From assembly GCF_029690065.1 (NCBI RefSeq), contig NZ_CP121463.1:2852001-2916000 (forward strand): a DNA stretch of 64,000 nucleotides, written 5' to 3'. Positions 51,475-60,861 of the stretch are shown piece by piece. Position 1 is the stretch's first letter, and the number at the start of each line of letters is the position of its first letter. The stretch comes from Arthrobacter sp. Y-9. GTDB lineage: Bacteria > Actinomycetota > Actinomycetes > Actinomycetales > Micrococcaceae. The notes beneath the pieces are model-generated. The model worked only from the letters and a program-made list of their open reading frames with translations. It ran no database searches and was not told the origin of the DNA. Made by a program: the position numbers and the translations under genes.

Positions 51475-52302
51475 TTATGTTACTTGTCGGTAACTTAGGG
51501 CGGAAGACCCGGACCGGGACAGGCACAGCACCCCGGTGTGGCCGTCCTCCGCGACAAGGCGCTCCGCATCGTACCCGGCCTCTTCACCGTGAGCGGCCGC
51601 TGCCGCGAGCTGTTCACGGTTCATCTCCAGGAGGATCCGCCCCGAAGGACTGAGCCACGGTCCCGCCTCGGTGATCAGGGCCCGGACGAAGTCGAGTCCG
51701 TCCGCTCCGGCATAGACGGCCGCGCCGGGTTCGTGTTCTCGGGACTCGCGGGACATGAACAGGGCCTCCGACTCCGGAACGTAGGGCGGGACTGCTGCCA
51801 GGACGTCGACTGCGCCGCGGAACCGCGGCGGCACCGCCGACAGCACCGTTCCCCGCGACACCACGGCCCCGGAGCCGAGGTTCCGCTCCGCATGTGCCAG
51901 CGCGACGGCGTCGGCGTCACTCGCATGGACCGTCGCCCCGGGAAGGTGGTGCACCACCCAGGCGGCCACCGGAGCCGCCCCGGAGAAGGCTTCCAGCACC
52001 ACGGGATGGGAATGCTCCCGCGCAGCGCCGAGCGTCAGCCCGGCCAGGAACAGGGTCCGTTGCCGGGGAATGAAGACTCCGGGCCCCACCGAGAGCCGCA
52101 GGCCGCCGAAATCCACCCAGCCGACGAGCTGCTCCAGCGGTTCGCCCCGTTCCCGCCGCTCGCACAGCCGGAGAAGATGCGCTTCGTCCAGCGCACTCTC
52201 CTCCAGGATGGCGGCCTCCTCCTCGGCGAAGACGCAGCCGGCGGCGCGCAGACGGAGCACCAGGCTGTCGGTGTCCAGGGTCGGGGTGTTCATGACATTC
52301 AT
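51475..52302 (-). CDS. HemK/PrmC-like N5-glutamine methyltransferase homologue
   Basis: A 275-residue SAM-dependent methyltransferase. The N-terminal helical domain has ERGEPLEQLVGWVDFGGLRL, then FIPRQRTLFL. The SAM region reads VVLEAFSGAAPVAAWV and the NPPY motif of release-factor methyltransferases is VPPYVPESE, so the first Asn is replaced by Val. This matches the actinobacterial group annotated as putative N5-glutamine methyltransferase and not true PrmC. Starts: ATG 52302 or 52293. Substrate unclear. Confidence 0.82.
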   Translation of the reverse strand: MNVMNTPTLDTDSLVLRLRAAGCVFAEEEAAILEESALDEAHLLRLCERRERGEPLEQLVGWVDFGGLRLSVGPGVFIPRQRTLFLAGLTLGAAREHSHPVVLEAFSGAAPVAAWVVHHLPGATVHASDADAVALAHAERNLGSGAVVSRGTVLSAVPPRFRGAVDVLAAVPPYVPESEALFMSRESREHEPGAAVYAGADGLDFVRALITEAGPWLSPSGRILLEMNREQLAAAAAHGEEAGYDAERLVAEDGHTGVLCLSRSGSSALSYRQVT

Positions 52303-52465
52303 GCTCGGCGATGGTCTGGTCCGGCACAAGGAAATGCGCACCGCATGTGGACGAAAGACGAAGGCGACCTGGGGGGGTAATTCACGGCGGATGTTCACCC
52401 GCCATTCATTCAACTCCTGGAAAATGAGGTCATTGAGATGAGAACAAGCAGCAAAGGAGACTGCC

Positions 52466-52675
52466 GTGAGTGCACTGGGCGCCACCGAGATCAACCACCT
52501 CTGGCCTGAAATCCCCTCGGGCCAGCCGATCGCTCTTGCGGACCAGCGAGGCGACCGCATCGTCGGCCACGTCGACGGCATGACGCACGACCGCACCACC
52601 CTCTGGATCCAGCTCGACGGCGGCCTGGGCCGCCGCCTGGTCCACCACCTGGACGGTTACGCGCTGGAGAACTGA
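52466..52675 (+). CDS. Small conserved protein
   Basis: A 69-residue soluble protein, GTG start with AAAGGAGA site 7 nt upstream. It is beta-rich (ADQRGDRIVGHVDGMTHDR, TLWIQLDGGLGRRLVHH). No family recognised. It ends 65 bp before a strong terminator. Confidence 0.6.
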   Translation: MSALGATEINHLWPEIPSGQPIALADQRGDRIVGHVDGMTHDRTTLWIQLDGGLGRRLVHHLDGYALEN

Positions 52676-52740
52676 GCCCATTCACGGGCCCGCCCCGCGC
52701 CGACGTCTGCGCGCACGGCAAGCCCGCCCCAGGAAACACG

Positions 52741-52772
52741 AAAGGCCCGGAACCATGTGGTTCCGGGCCTTT
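52741..52772. terminator. Two-way intrinsic terminator
   Basis: Perfect 14-bp stem (AAAGGCCCGGAACC / GGTTCCGGGCCTTT) with 4-nt loop ATGT, ending in TTT on both strands. It separates the small gene (plus) from tRNA-Tyr (minus). Confidence 0.9.
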
Positions 52773-52775
52773 CCC

Positions 52776-52860
52776 TGGTGGCAGATGAGGGATTCGAACC
52801 CCCGTAGGCAGTGCCAGCTGATTTACAGTCAGCCCCCTTTGGCCGCTCGGGTAATCTGCC
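52776..52860 (-). tRNA. tRNA-Tyr (GTA)
   Basis: Read on the minus strand: acceptor GGCAGAT/ATCTGCC, anticodon arm GCTGA-CTGTAAA-TCAGC with anticodon GTA, T arm with GGTTCGAATCC, and encoded CCA at the 3' end (52776-52778). A long variable arm makes it a class II tRNA as expected for bacterial tRNA-Tyr. Length 85 nt with CCA. Confidence 0.97.
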
Positions 52861-52976
52861 GAGCTTCACGAAGAAGCACTTCCGCCCGTCGTTTCCGGCG
52901 AGTGGAAGCAAGACAACTTTACAGAAGATTCTCCGCAGAATCGAATCGGGCCTCGTCAGGCCCTTCGGACGGCGGA

Positions 52977-53279
52977 TCAGGCCTGGCTTTCGTCCCCGCC
53001 GGAGCCCCCGCCGGACCCCAGGATCGTGCGGCTCATGCGCTCCTCGAAACGCGCGGCCTGCTCGGGCGTGAGCTGCTTGAGCTGCACCGCGCGCTGCAGA
53101 TCCGCGTGGATGCCGTTCACCCGGGCCTGAGGCGCGGCCTGCGGGGCGAAGGCCACGGACGCGGCCACCACTGCTGCGGAGGCGAGCGCGGCCGACGCGC
53201 CCTTGATCACCGTGGCCGTCCGGCTGCTCTGCTTGCCGGCCGAGGCCGAGACCGCGCCCTTCGTGCGTTCCGCCGTCAT
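52977..53279 (-). CDS. Small predicted exported or membrane protein
   Basis: A 100-residue protein with a basic N-terminus and a hydrophobic segment (about 26-50, TVIKGASAALASAAVVAASV), then a short helical region (ADLQRAVQLKQLTPEQAARF) and a Gly-rich end. It could be exported or anchored with the helix outside. The GGCAGGAGA site upstream of ATG 53279 supports the start. Function unknown. Confidence 0.6.
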   Translation of the reverse strand: MTAERTKGAVSASAGKQSSRTATVIKGASAALASAAVVAASVAFAPQAAPQARVNGIHADLQRAVQLKQLTPEQAARFEERMSRTILGSGGGSGGDESQA

Positions 53280-53472
53280 GACTTCTCCTGCCTTCATTCA
53301 TTCCGGGAACCCCTGTGGAGTTCCTACTGAGGCAACTCTCCCCGGCCCGGATGAGTTCCGCCCAGAGATCAGCTGAGAGTGAACTGTGAGCCACGAGCCC
53401 GACTCCCCGCGCGTTCCGTGGCGCCAGGCCTTAAACTCGTAGGAAGAAACCACCCACCGCCTAAGGAGAATC

Positions 53473-53964
53473 ATGGCCGGCGAGTCCACGTTCGACGTTG
53501 TCAGCAAGGTAGACAAGCAAGAGGTTGCCAACGCCCTCAACCAGTCCCAGAAGGAGATCGCCCAGCGCTACGACTTCAAGGGCGTCGGCGCCGAGATCGA
53601 CTTCAGCGGCGAGAAGATCCTCATGAAGGCCAACTCCGAGGACCGCGTCAAGGCCGTCCTGGACGTCTTCGAGTCCAAGCTCATCAAGCGCGGCATCTCC
53701 CTCAAGTCCCTCGATGCCGGTGAGCCCTTCCCGTCCGGCAAGGAGTACCGCATCGAAGCCTCCATCAAGGAAGGTATCGAGCAGGACATCGCCAAGAAGA
53801 TCAACAAGCTCATCCGCGACGAGGCCCCCAAGTCCGTCAAGTCCCAGATCCAGGGCGACGAGCTCCGCGTGACCTCCAAGTCCCGCGACGACCTGCAGGC
53901 CACCATGGCGCTGCTCAAGAACTTCGAGGACGTCGACCTCCAGTTCGTGAACTTCCGCAGCTAA
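53473..53964 (+). CDS. YajQ family nucleotide-binding protein
   Basis: A 163-residue protein of the YajQ/DUF520 family: FDVVSKVDKQEVANALNQS at the start, DFKGVGAEIDFSG, then VKSQIQGDELRVTSKSRDDLQ and LQFVNFRS at the end. Two RNP-like folds; Gram-negative members bind cyclic di-GMP, whereas the ligand in actinobacteria is not settled. AAGGAGAATC ribosome-binding sequence. Confidence 0.95.
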   Translation: MAGESTFDVVSKVDKQEVANALNQSQKEIAQRYDFKGVGAEIDFSGEKILMKANSEDRVKAVLDVFESKLIKRGISLKSLDAGEPFPSGKEYRIEASIKEGIEQDIAKKINKLIRDEAPKSVKSQIQGDELRVTSKSRDDLQATMALLKNFEDVDLQFVNFRS

Positions 53965-54001
53965 GCCGGACCGGCGCATCAGCGCCCAACCGAGCCAGCC
54001 C

Positions 54002-54048
54002 ACGACGACGGCGGGCGCCTCCCATGCAGGGGCGCCCGCCGTCGTCGT
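54002..54048. terminator. Terminator hairpin after yajQ
   Basis: Perfect 18-bp stem (ACGACGACGGCGGGCGCC and its complement) around an 11-nt loop, 38 bp after the stop of the YajQ gene. Confidence 0.8.
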
Positions 54049-54240
54049 CTGCGGACGTCCCCGTGGACCGGAAGCGGGACCGGCCTGGAACCGGCCGCGA
54101 GCCGTGCCGGACCCAGGCCAAGCTCACCTGACTTCAATAGCCAACATAAAGTTTGCATAATTCAGCCGAGAGAGTAATGTTCTGCTCGGCGCACCCCTCC
54201 CCGGGCCGCGCTGCACCCCATACACAGCAAGGAATCCAGC

Positions 54241-55140
54241 ATGCTCGGGAACTTCCTGATCGGTCTGCGCGAAGGCCTCGAAGCGACCCTCGTCGTCGTG
54301 ATCCTCATGGCCTATCTGGTCAAGAGCGGACGCTCCCACCTCCTGCCGAAACTCTGGATCGGGATCGGCGCCGCCGTCTCCATCTCCATCGCGTTCGGCG
54401 CGCTCCTCACCTTCGGCCCGCGTGGCCTGACGTTCGAGGCCCAGGAGGCGATCGGCGGATCGCTCTCGATCGTCGCCGTCGGCATGGTCACCTGGATGGT
54501 CTTCTGGATGGCGCGCACCGCCCGGACGCTGGGCACCGAACTGCACGGCAAGATCGACGCGGCGGCCACGGGAGCCGCCTGGGGCATCATCCTGGTGGGC
54601 GCCCTCTCCGTGGGCCGCGAAGGCCTCGAAACCGCCCTGTTCCTCTGGGCCGCCGCACAGGCGACCGGAGAAAGCACCGTCCCGCTGCTGGGCGCGGTCC
54701 TCGGCCTGGCCGTCGCGGTCCTGCTCGGCTACCTGCTGCACCGCGGGGTCCTCAAGATCAACCTCGGCAAGTTCTTCACCGTCACCGGCATCTTCCTGAT
54801 CCTGGTGGCCGGCGGCGTGCTCTCCTACGGCATCCACGACCTCCAGGAAGCCGGCCTGCTCCCGGGTCTTCACAACCTCGCCTTCGATGTCTCCGGCGCG
54901 ATCCCGCCGGACTCCTGGTACGGCACGCTCCTCAAGGGCACCTTCAACTTCTCCCCGGCCACCACCTGGCTGGAAGCGATCGCCTGGTGGGCCTACGTGG
55001 TCCCGACGCTCTACTTCTACCTGCGGAACTACCGCCGCTCGCAGGCCGCCCGCAAGGCAGCCGCCGCACGCCGCGCCACGCAGAGCCTCCCCGCGGACAC
55101 CGCGCCGGTCTCCTCCCGCGCCGCCGCCCCCGTCTCCTGA
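54241..55140 (+). CDS. efeU: FTR1-family iron permease EfeU
   Basis: A 299-residue, seven-helix ferric/ferrous iron permease. Both iron-binding motifs are present: REGLEATLVVVIL (about 10-22) and REGLETALFLWAA (about 125). First gene of efeUOB. The 5' region is AT-rich (CAATAGCCAACATAAAGTTT and on), and may hold the promoter; no clear DtxR box was found by eye. Confidence 0.95.
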   Translation: MLGNFLIGLREGLEATLVVVILMAYLVKSGRSHLLPKLWIGIGAAVSISIAFGALLTFGPRGLTFEAQEAIGGSLSIVAVGMVTWMVFWMARTARTLGTELHGKIDAAATGAAWGIILVGALSVGREGLETALFLWAAAQATGESTVPLLGAVLGLAVAVLLGYLLHRGVLKINLGKFFTVTGIFLILVAGGVLSYGIHDLQEAGLLPGLHNLAFDVSGAIPPDSWYGTLLKGTFNFSPATTWLEAIAWWAYVVPTLYFYLRNYRRSQAARKAAAARRATQSLPADTAPVSSRAAAPVS

Positions 55141-55173
55141 TTCCTCTCCCTCAAGAACTCTCCAAGGACAGTC

Positions 55174-56346
55174 ATGCCCGCTTCCCCTCGTCGCGCCTTC
55201 AGCTCCCTCGCGGCCCTCGCCGTCGTCGCTCCCCTGGCGCTGACCGCCTGCACGGACAACGCCAAGCCGGCCGCCGGCGCCACGGACGGTCCGATCTCCG
55301 TGAGCAGCACGGACAAGGAGTGCACGCTCAGCGCGGTCACGGCCAAGAGCGGCCACCTGACGTTCGATGTGAAAAACGACGGCCAGCAGGTCACCGAGTT
55401 CTACCTCTTGGCCGAGGACGGCCTCCGGATCGTGGGTGAGGTCGAGAACATCGGTCCCGGCCTGTCCCGCAAGCTCGTGGTGACCGCTCCCGAAGGCAAG
55501 TACCTCACCGCCTGCAAGCCCGGCATGCAGGGCGAGGGCATCCGCGCGGCCTTCACCGTCGAGGCCTCCGGCACCACGGCGTCCGTCGACTCGGACACCA
55601 AGGCACTCCTGGACACCGCCACCAAGCAGTACGTCTCCTACGTCAAGGACCAGACCGAGCAGCTGCTCACCGGCACCAAGGCGTTCGCCGCCGCCTACGC
55701 CTCCGGCGACGCCGCGAAGGCCCGCAGCCTCTACGCCTCGGTGCGCATGCACTGGGAGCGCATCGAGCCCGTGGCCGAGTCGTTCGGTGACCTCGACCCC
55801 AGCCTCGACCTCCGTGAGGCGGACCTGGAGAAGGGTCAGCAGTGGACCGGCTGGCACAAGGCCGAGAAGGACCTCTTCCCGCCGAAGGGCTACACCGCGC
55901 TGACCGCGGCCGAACGCCAGAAGCTGTCCCAGAAGCTCGTGGCGGACACTCAGACGCTGTTCGAGCGGACCCGCACGCTGACCCTGACCCCGGACAAGCT
56001 CGGCAACGGCGCCAAGGAGCTCCTGGACGAGGTGGCCACCGGCAAGGTCACCGGCGAAGAGGAGATCTGGTCCCACACCGACCTCTGGGACTTCCAGGCC
56101 AATGTCGACGGCGCGCGCATCGCCTACCAGAACCTCCGCCCCGTGGTGGCCCTGAAGAAGCCCGAACTGGCCAAGACCCTGGACCAGCGGTTCGCGGCCC
56201 TGCAGACCGAGCTGGACAAGTACAAGGTCGGCGACGGCTTCAAGTACTACATCGAGCTGACCCCCGATCAGGTCAAGCAGCTCGCCGCCCTGGTGGACGC
56301 CCTCGGCGAGCCGCTCGGCCAGTTGACCGCCGCGGTGGTCCTCTGA
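55174..56346 (+). CDS. efeO: Iron uptake protein EfeO (cupredoxin + M75 imelysin domain)
   Basis: A 390-residue exported protein. A signal peptide with a lipoprotein-like Cys (LALTACTDN, Cys near 26) suggests membrane anchoring. The N-terminal cupredoxin domain (about 45-130) is followed by an M75 imelysin domain with the HxxE motif MHWERIEPVAESFGDLDP. It delivers or oxidises iron for EfeU. Starts 33 bp after efeU. Confidence 0.94.
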   Translation: MPASPRRAFSSLAALAVVAPLALTACTDNAKPAAGATDGPISVSSTDKECTLSAVTAKSGHLTFDVKNDGQQVTEFYLLAEDGLRIVGEVENIGPGLSRKLVVTAPEGKYLTACKPGMQGEGIRAAFTVEASGTTASVDSDTKALLDTATKQYVSYVKDQTEQLLTGTKAFAAAYASGDAAKARSLYASVRMHWERIEPVAESFGDLDPSLDLREADLEKGQQWTGWHKAEKDLFPPKGYTALTAAERQKLSQKLVADTQTLFERTRTLTLTPDKLGNGAKELLDEVATGKVTGEEEIWSHTDLWDFQANVDGARIAYQNLRPVVALKKPELAKTLDQRFAALQTELDKYKVGDGFKYYIELTPDQVKQLAALVDALGEPLGQLTAAVVL

Positions 56347-56348
56347 CC

Positions 56349-57704
56349 ATGCCCGAGCAGGACAGCACCCCGGTCCCGCCCGCCGCCTCCCCGGAGACCA
56401 CCTCCCAGGAGACGGCGGGCGTTCCGTCGTCTTCCGGTCCGCGGGTCAGCAGGCGCGGGCTCCTCACCACCGCCTCGCTGGTCGGCGCGGGCGCCATCGG
56501 AGCCGCCGCGAGCTACGCCGTCACGCGCCCGTCCGGCGCCGATGCGCAGCCGGCGGCGACCGCCGTCGTCCCTTTCCACGGCGAGCATCAGGCCGGGATC
56601 GTGACGCCGGTCCAGGACCGCCTGCACATCGCCGCCTTCGACGTCACCGCCACGAGCCGGGACGACGTCATCGGCCTCCTGAAGGACTGGACGTCCGCCG
56701 CGGAGGCGATGGCCGCCGGGCGCGAGGCCGGCGAAGGCGGCGCCGTGGGCGGCGACTACGAGGCCCCTCCCTCCGACACCGGCGAGGCCATGGGCCTCTC
56801 GGCGTCGAACCTGACCATCACCTTCGGCTTCGGCCGGTCCTTCTTCGTGACCGACGACGGCGCGCCGCGCTTCGGTCTCTCCGGCCGCCTTCCGGAGGCG
56901 CTCATCGAGCTCCCGCACTTCCCGGGCGATCAACTGGAACCTCAGCGCACGGGCGGGGATCTGGTCATCCAGGCGTGCGCGGACGACCCGCAGGTGGCCG
57001 TCCACGCGATCCGCAACCTGTCCCGCATCGCCTTCGGCCGGGCCCGGCTGCGCTGGTCCCAGCTGGGCTTCGGCCGGACGTCCTCCACGTCCACCAGCCA
57101 GCAGACGCCCCGCAACCTCTTCGGCTTCAAGGACGGCACCGCCAACCTCAAGGCGGAGGAACCGGACCAGCTGTCCGAGCACGTCTGGGTGGCCCCCGGC
57201 GGCAAGCCCGGCGAACAGTGGATGGCGGGCGGCAGCTACCTCGTGGCGCGCAGGATCCGCATGCACATCGAGGTCTGGGACCGGACGTCCCTCGGCGAGC
57301 AGGAGGCCGTGATCGGGCGGACCAAGTCCACCGGCGCCCCGCTCTCCGGCGGCCAGGAGTTCACCGAGCCGAACTTCGAGGCCAAGGGGCGCGGCGACGC
57401 CCCCTTGATCGCCATGGACTCCCATGTGCGGCTGGCGCATGCCGCCACGAACAAGGGCGTGAAGATGCTCCGCCGTGGTTTCAACTTCACGGACGGCAAC
57501 GACTCCCTCGGCCGACTGGACGCGGGCCTGTTCTTCATCGCCTTCGTCCGGGATCCCCGCACGCAGTTCGTCCCCATGCAGAACCGCTTGGCTTCCAGCG
57601 ACCGGCTGAGCGTTGAGTACCTCAAGCACACCGGTTCCGGCCTGTTCGCCGTGCCACCGGGGATCAAGCCGGGCGAATACGTGGGCCAGGGGCTGTTCGC
57701 CTAG
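56349..57704 (+). CDS. efeB: Deferrochelatase/Dyp-type peroxidase EfeB
   Basis: A 451-residue Tat-exported haem peroxidase (VSRRGLLTTASLVGAGAIGA, RR at 35-36). The Dyp signature GXXDG is FGFKDGTANL with the catalytic Asp, and the proximal His lies in DSHVRLAHAAT. With EfeU and EfeO it forms the low-pH iron uptake system. ATG 56349 is 2 nt after the efeO stop. Confidence 0.95.
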   Translation: MPEQDSTPVPPAASPETTSQETAGVPSSSGPRVSRRGLLTTASLVGAGAIGAAASYAVTRPSGADAQPAATAVVPFHGEHQAGIVTPVQDRLHIAAFDVTATSRDDVIGLLKDWTSAAEAMAAGREAGEGGAVGGDYEAPPSDTGEAMGLSASNLTITFGFGRSFFVTDDGAPRFGLSGRLPEALIELPHFPGDQLEPQRTGGDLVIQACADDPQVAVHAIRNLSRIAFGRARLRWSQLGFGRTSSTSTSQQTPRNLFGFKDGTANLKAEEPDQLSEHVWVAPGGKPGEQWMAGGSYLVARRIRMHIEVWDRTSLGEQEAVIGRTKSTGAPLSGGQEFTEPNFEAKGRGDAPLIAMDSHVRLAHAATNKGVKMLRRGFNFTDGNDSLGRLDAGLFFIAFVRDPRTQFVPMQNRLASSDRLSVEYLKHTGSGLFAVPPGIKPGEYVGQGLFA

Positions 57705-57746
57705 AACGCACCGTGCACTTCTCATAGAACGCATCGCGGCGATGAA

Positions 57747-57789
57747 CCAGTGGAGCACCATCCCGGATCCCGGGGTGGTGCTCCACTGG
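57747..57789. terminator. Two-way terminator between efeB and htpX
   Basis: 20-bp arms 57747-57766 and 57770-57789 with one mismatch and a 3-nt loop, followed by TTTT on the plus strand. It serves the convergent efeB and htpX genes. Confidence 0.85.
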
Positions 57790-57811
57790 CTTTTCGCGAG
57801 ACGGGAAGGGC

Positions 57812-58681
57812 TCAGCGGCCCGCCATGCGCTCCAGACGGGCGATGCGCTCCTTCATCGGCGGGTGCGTGGCGAACAGCTTGGCCACATTGGCGCCGCGGA
57901 ACGGGTTGGCGATCATGAGGTGCGAGGTGTTCACGAGCGTCTGCTCCGCCGGCAGGGGGTACTGGCTGACGCCGCGCTCGATCTTGCTCAGGGCCGAGGC
58001 GAGCGCCAGCGGGTCGCCCGTGAGCTTCGCGCCGTCCTCGTCGGCGTCGTACTCGCGGGTCCGTGAGATCGCCATCTGGATCAGCGACGCGGCGAACGGC
58101 GCCAGCAGCGCCATCGCGATCGCGGCGAGCGGGTTCATGTTCCGCTCGCCGTCACGGCTGCCGCCGCCGAAGAACATCATGAACTGCGCCACCGAGGTGA
58201 TGACGCCGGCAACGGCCGCGGCGACCGAGGACGTCAAGATGTCACGGTTGTAGACGTGCATGAGCTCATGGCCGAGCACGCCCCGCAGCTCACGGTCGTT
58301 CAGCAGCTGCACGATGCCGTGCGTGACGCAGACCGCGGCGTGCTGCGGATTGCGGCCCGTGGCGAACGCGTTCGGGGTCATGGTGGGTGAGATGTAGATC
58401 CGCGGCATGGGCTGCCCGGCCGTCTGGGACAGTTCCCGGACCACGCGGTACAGCTCGGGAGCCTGCGCTTCGGGGATCTCCACGGCCTGCATGGAGCGGA
58501 TCGCGATCTTGTCGCTGTTCCAGTAGCTGTAGAAGGTGGTGGCCACGCCGATCAGCGCCATGATCCAGATCGGGGCGGCGCTGCGCGTCCAGAACCCGAT
58601 CAGCGCACCGAGCCCCAGCAGCACCGCCCAGAGCACTCCGAAGAGCGCTGCGGTCTTCAGGCCGTTGTGATGGTTGTGCAC
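57812..58681 (-). CDS. htpX: HtpX-type membrane zinc metalloprotease
   Basis: A 289-residue M48 protease of membrane quality control. Zinc motif GHELMHVYNRD (HExxH), third ligand Glu in SRTREYDADEDG. Two membrane helices at the start (about 10-50) and two later (about 155-205). GTG 58681 is chosen: it has GAGGAG upstream and begins VHNHHNGLKTAALFG as in related genomes; an open frame upstream adds unlikely sequence. Confidence 0.94.
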   Translation of the reverse strand: MHNHHNGLKTAALFGVLWAVLLGLGALIGFWTRSAAPIWIMALIGVATTFYSYWNSDKIAIRSMQAVEIPEAQAPELYRVVRELSQTAGQPMPRIYISPTMTPNAFATGRNPQHAAVCVTHGIVQLLNDRELRGVLGHELMHVYNRDILTSSVAAAVAGVITSVAQFMMFFGGGSRDGERNMNPLAAIAMALLAPFAASLIQMAISRTREYDADEDGAKLTGDPLALASALSKIERGVSQYPLPAEQTLVNTSHLMIANPFRGANVAKLFATHPPMKERIARLERMAGR

Positions 58682-58784
58682 GGGTGGCTCCTCACTCGCG
58701 AATGCCCCGGACAGGTCCGGGTGGGCGGCTGGTCTGTTCCAGACTCCAGTCCATTCTCCAGGGTCTCTCCTGTCCAACGTGCAC

Positions 58785-60056
58785 TCAGGGCACCGGGTTC
58801 CGCGCGTCGTAGGCCAGGAATCCGCGCTGCGCCCGGGAGACGGCCCAGGTGGCCAGGATGCACACCATCCCACCGATCAGCAGGACCCAGCCTTCACGGA
58901 ACCAGGTGGTGGCGCCACCGGCGAGCATGTCGCCGAGCCTCGGCCCGCCGGCCACCACCACGATGAAGACGCCCTGGAGACGGCCCCGGAACTCGTCCGG
59001 TGTGGCCGCCTGAAGGATCGTGCTGCGGAAGACGGCACTGATGGAATCCGCCACCCCGGCCGCGGCGCAGCAGAGCGCGGCGGGCAGCAACCAGACCGTG
59101 ACACCCTGGCGGCCGCCGTCGCCGGCCAGGACGACCATGAGACCGAAGGCGCCGAGACTCGCGCCCCAGGCCATGATGGAGAAGACGACCGCCAGGCCCT
59201 GCCTCCGCACATGGTTGAGCGGTCCGCTGAACAGACCCGCCAGGAAGGCGCCCAGTGCGAACGCCGCGAGGAGGATGCCGACCGTGGTCTCCCCGCCACC
59301 GAGCATCACGGCGCCGATGGCCGGGAGCAGCGCCCGGGGCTGGCACGTGATCATCGCGATGAGGTCCAGGATGAACGTCATGCGCACATTGGGGCGGGTG
59401 CCGAGGAAGCGGAAGCCTTCCAGCACGCTCGCCACCCCGACCGTGCGGGGCGCGCCCTCGGGCGGCATGGCGGGCAGCCGCAACAGGGCCCACATGATCA
59501 CGAAGTAGCTGACAGCATCGAGGGTGTAGGTCCATTCGAACCCGAGCGACGCCACCAGGAAGCCGCCCAGGAGAGGCCCCACCATGGTGGAGAGACCGAA
59601 GGTGATCATGTTGAGCGCGTTCGCCGACGCGAGCAGTTCGGGGCGCACCAGCAGGGGGATCATGGCGGAGCGGGCCGGGGCGTTGATGCCGAGCGCGGCA
59701 CTCTGCACGGCCGCGAGCGCGAACAGCAGCCAGACGTTCTCCAGGTGGAGCCAGGCCTGGACGGCCAGCCCCAGCGCGCTCAGCCAGAGGGCCGCTGAAG
59801 CGACGATTGCGACCGATCGGCGGTCATACACGTCCGCGACCGAGCCGCCGAACAGCCCGGCGATCACGAGCGGCACCAGGGCGAAGACACTCAGCAGACC
59901 CACATAGGAGCTCTCTTGGGTGATCTTGTAGACCTCGAGGCTCAGCGCCACCACGGTGAGCTGGCTTCCGGCGTTGGAGACGGCGGTCCCGATCCAGAGG
60001 CGCTTGAAGGCGGGACTCTCCCGCAGGGGCGTCAGGTCAGCCAGGAATCTCCGCAC
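58785..60056 (-). CDS. MFS transporter, MFS_3/enterobactin exporter-like
   Basis: A 423-residue, 12-helix transporter of the EntS-like MFS_3 group: FKRLWIGTAVSNAGSQLTVV at the start, VADVYDRRSVAIVAS motif A, NAPARSAMIPLLV in helix 5. Substrate unknown. It follows the TetR gene by 3 bp, so one operon regulated by it. Confidence 0.88.
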   Translation of the reverse strand: MRRFLADLTPLRESPAFKRLWIGTAVSNAGSQLTVVALSLEVYKITQESSYVGLLSVFALVPLVIAGLFGGSVADVYDRRSVAIVASAALWLSALGLAVQAWLHLENVWLLFALAAVQSAALGINAPARSAMIPLLVRPELLASANALNMITFGLSTMVGPLLGGFLVASLGFEWTYTLDAVSYFVIMWALLRLPAMPPEGAPRTVGVASVLEGFRFLGTRPNVRMTFILDLIAMITCQPRALLPAIGAVMLGGGETTVGILLAAFALGAFLAGLFSGPLNHVRRQGLAVVFSIMAWGASLGAFGLMVVLAGDGGRQGVTVWLLPAALCCAAAGVADSISAVFRSTILQAATPDEFRGRLQGVFIVVVAGGPRLGDMLAGGATTWFREGWVLLIGGMVCILATWAVSRAQRGFLAYDARNPVP

Positions 60057-60059
60057 CGG

Positions 60060-60671
60060 CTAAGCGTAGTCCGGCGCCTGCAGTTCGCGAGTCGCACCGA
60101 CCATGCCCCGCAGCCCGGCCTCCAGGAAGCGCACGACGGCGTCGGCGTCGGTGTCGCGCTCGATCGCCAGGCTGATCAGGGCCTCCTCGGCGTAGGACAC
60201 CCAGGCGCGCAGGGCCACGCGGAGCATAGCGGTGTCCTCGAATCCCAGCTCGATGAATGCGTCCAGGAGGCGTTCCGCGTTGAGCTCACGGGATTCGTCC
60301 ACGACGGTCCGCACGGCCGGATCGCCACTGGCGATGCCGCGGACCAGCGAATAGAAGGTGCCGCGGTGCTGCTGCACGAAATGGGTGATCCTCAGCAGGG
60401 TCTCGTGGACCCGTTCCCGGGGCGGCAGCTCGAGGCGCGGCGCGGTGGCGACCAGAAGGCTGTCCCGGGCTTTCGTCACGACGGCCAGATGCATCCCCTG
60501 GCGCGTCTCGAAATAGTGGAACAGCAGAGGACGTGACACTCCGGCACGGCGGGCCAGCTCATCCATGGTCAGTTCGTCGAGGGAATGGTCGGACAGGAAG
60601 TTGACGCCGGTGGCGATCAGCTGGGCCCGGCGTTCCTCGGGGCTCAGTCGGATGCGCTGCACTTCGGACAC
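60060..60671 (-). CDS. TetR-family regulator
   Basis: A 203-residue regulator: SPEERRAQLIATGVNFLSDH, HTH SLDELTMDELARRAGVSRPL with LLFHYFETRQGMHLAV. It controls the MFS gene behind it and might also bind the palindrome at 60783-60797 before the divergent DUF6230 operon. Ligand unknown. Confidence 0.92.
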   Translation of the reverse strand: MSEVQRIRLSPEERRAQLIATGVNFLSDHSLDELTMDELARRAGVSRPLLFHYFETRQGMHLAVVTKARDSLLVATAPRLELPPRERVHETLLRITHFVQQHRGTFYSLVRGIASGDPAVRTVVDESRELNAERLLDAFIELGFEDTAMLRVALRAWVSYAEEALISLAIERDTDADAVVRFLEAGLRGMVGATRELQAPDYA

Positions 60672-60782
60672 CCTCTGAGTCTACTGACGCAGGCCACGGT
60701 GAACGCCACGGACCGCCATACGACGCCATCCACTCCCGGCGTTTCTCCCCCGCCCGGCACAGCCCGCCCCAGCGGACCGCTA

Positions 60783-60812
60783 TTGACTCACAGTCAACTA
60801 AAAAGTTATCTT
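60783..60812 (+). promoter_or_regulatory. Promoter with operator before the DUF6230 operon
   Basis: TTGACT-CAC-AGTCAA (60783-60797), a perfect 6-3-6 inverted repeat. Its left arm doubles as a -35 box; TATCTT (60807-60812) is a possible -10 with an 18-bp spacer. A bound repressor would cover the -35 box. The TetR gene transcribed away at 60060-60671 is the nearest candidate. Confidence 0.6.
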
Positions 60813-60861
60813 CATCACATGCGCGCCGCCGAAGGGGTCGGCGCCCGTTCCAGGAGGTCCG

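Noticed and set aside
52657-53394. Minus-strand frame spanning the tRNA-Tyr gene
   Set aside because: It runs through a tRNA and a terminator, and overlaps a better small gene (52977-53279) with a ribosome-binding site.
54124-54240. Iron box (DtxR/Fur) before efeU
   Set aside because: The region is AT-rich but no 19-bp palindrome like the DtxR consensus can be made out by eye.
54124-56076. Long open frame of 650 codons on the minus strand
   Set aside because: It is antisense to efeU and efeO. High-GC DNA leaves opposite frames open; the protein is Gly/Arg/Glu/Asp-rich low-complexity sequence without motifs.
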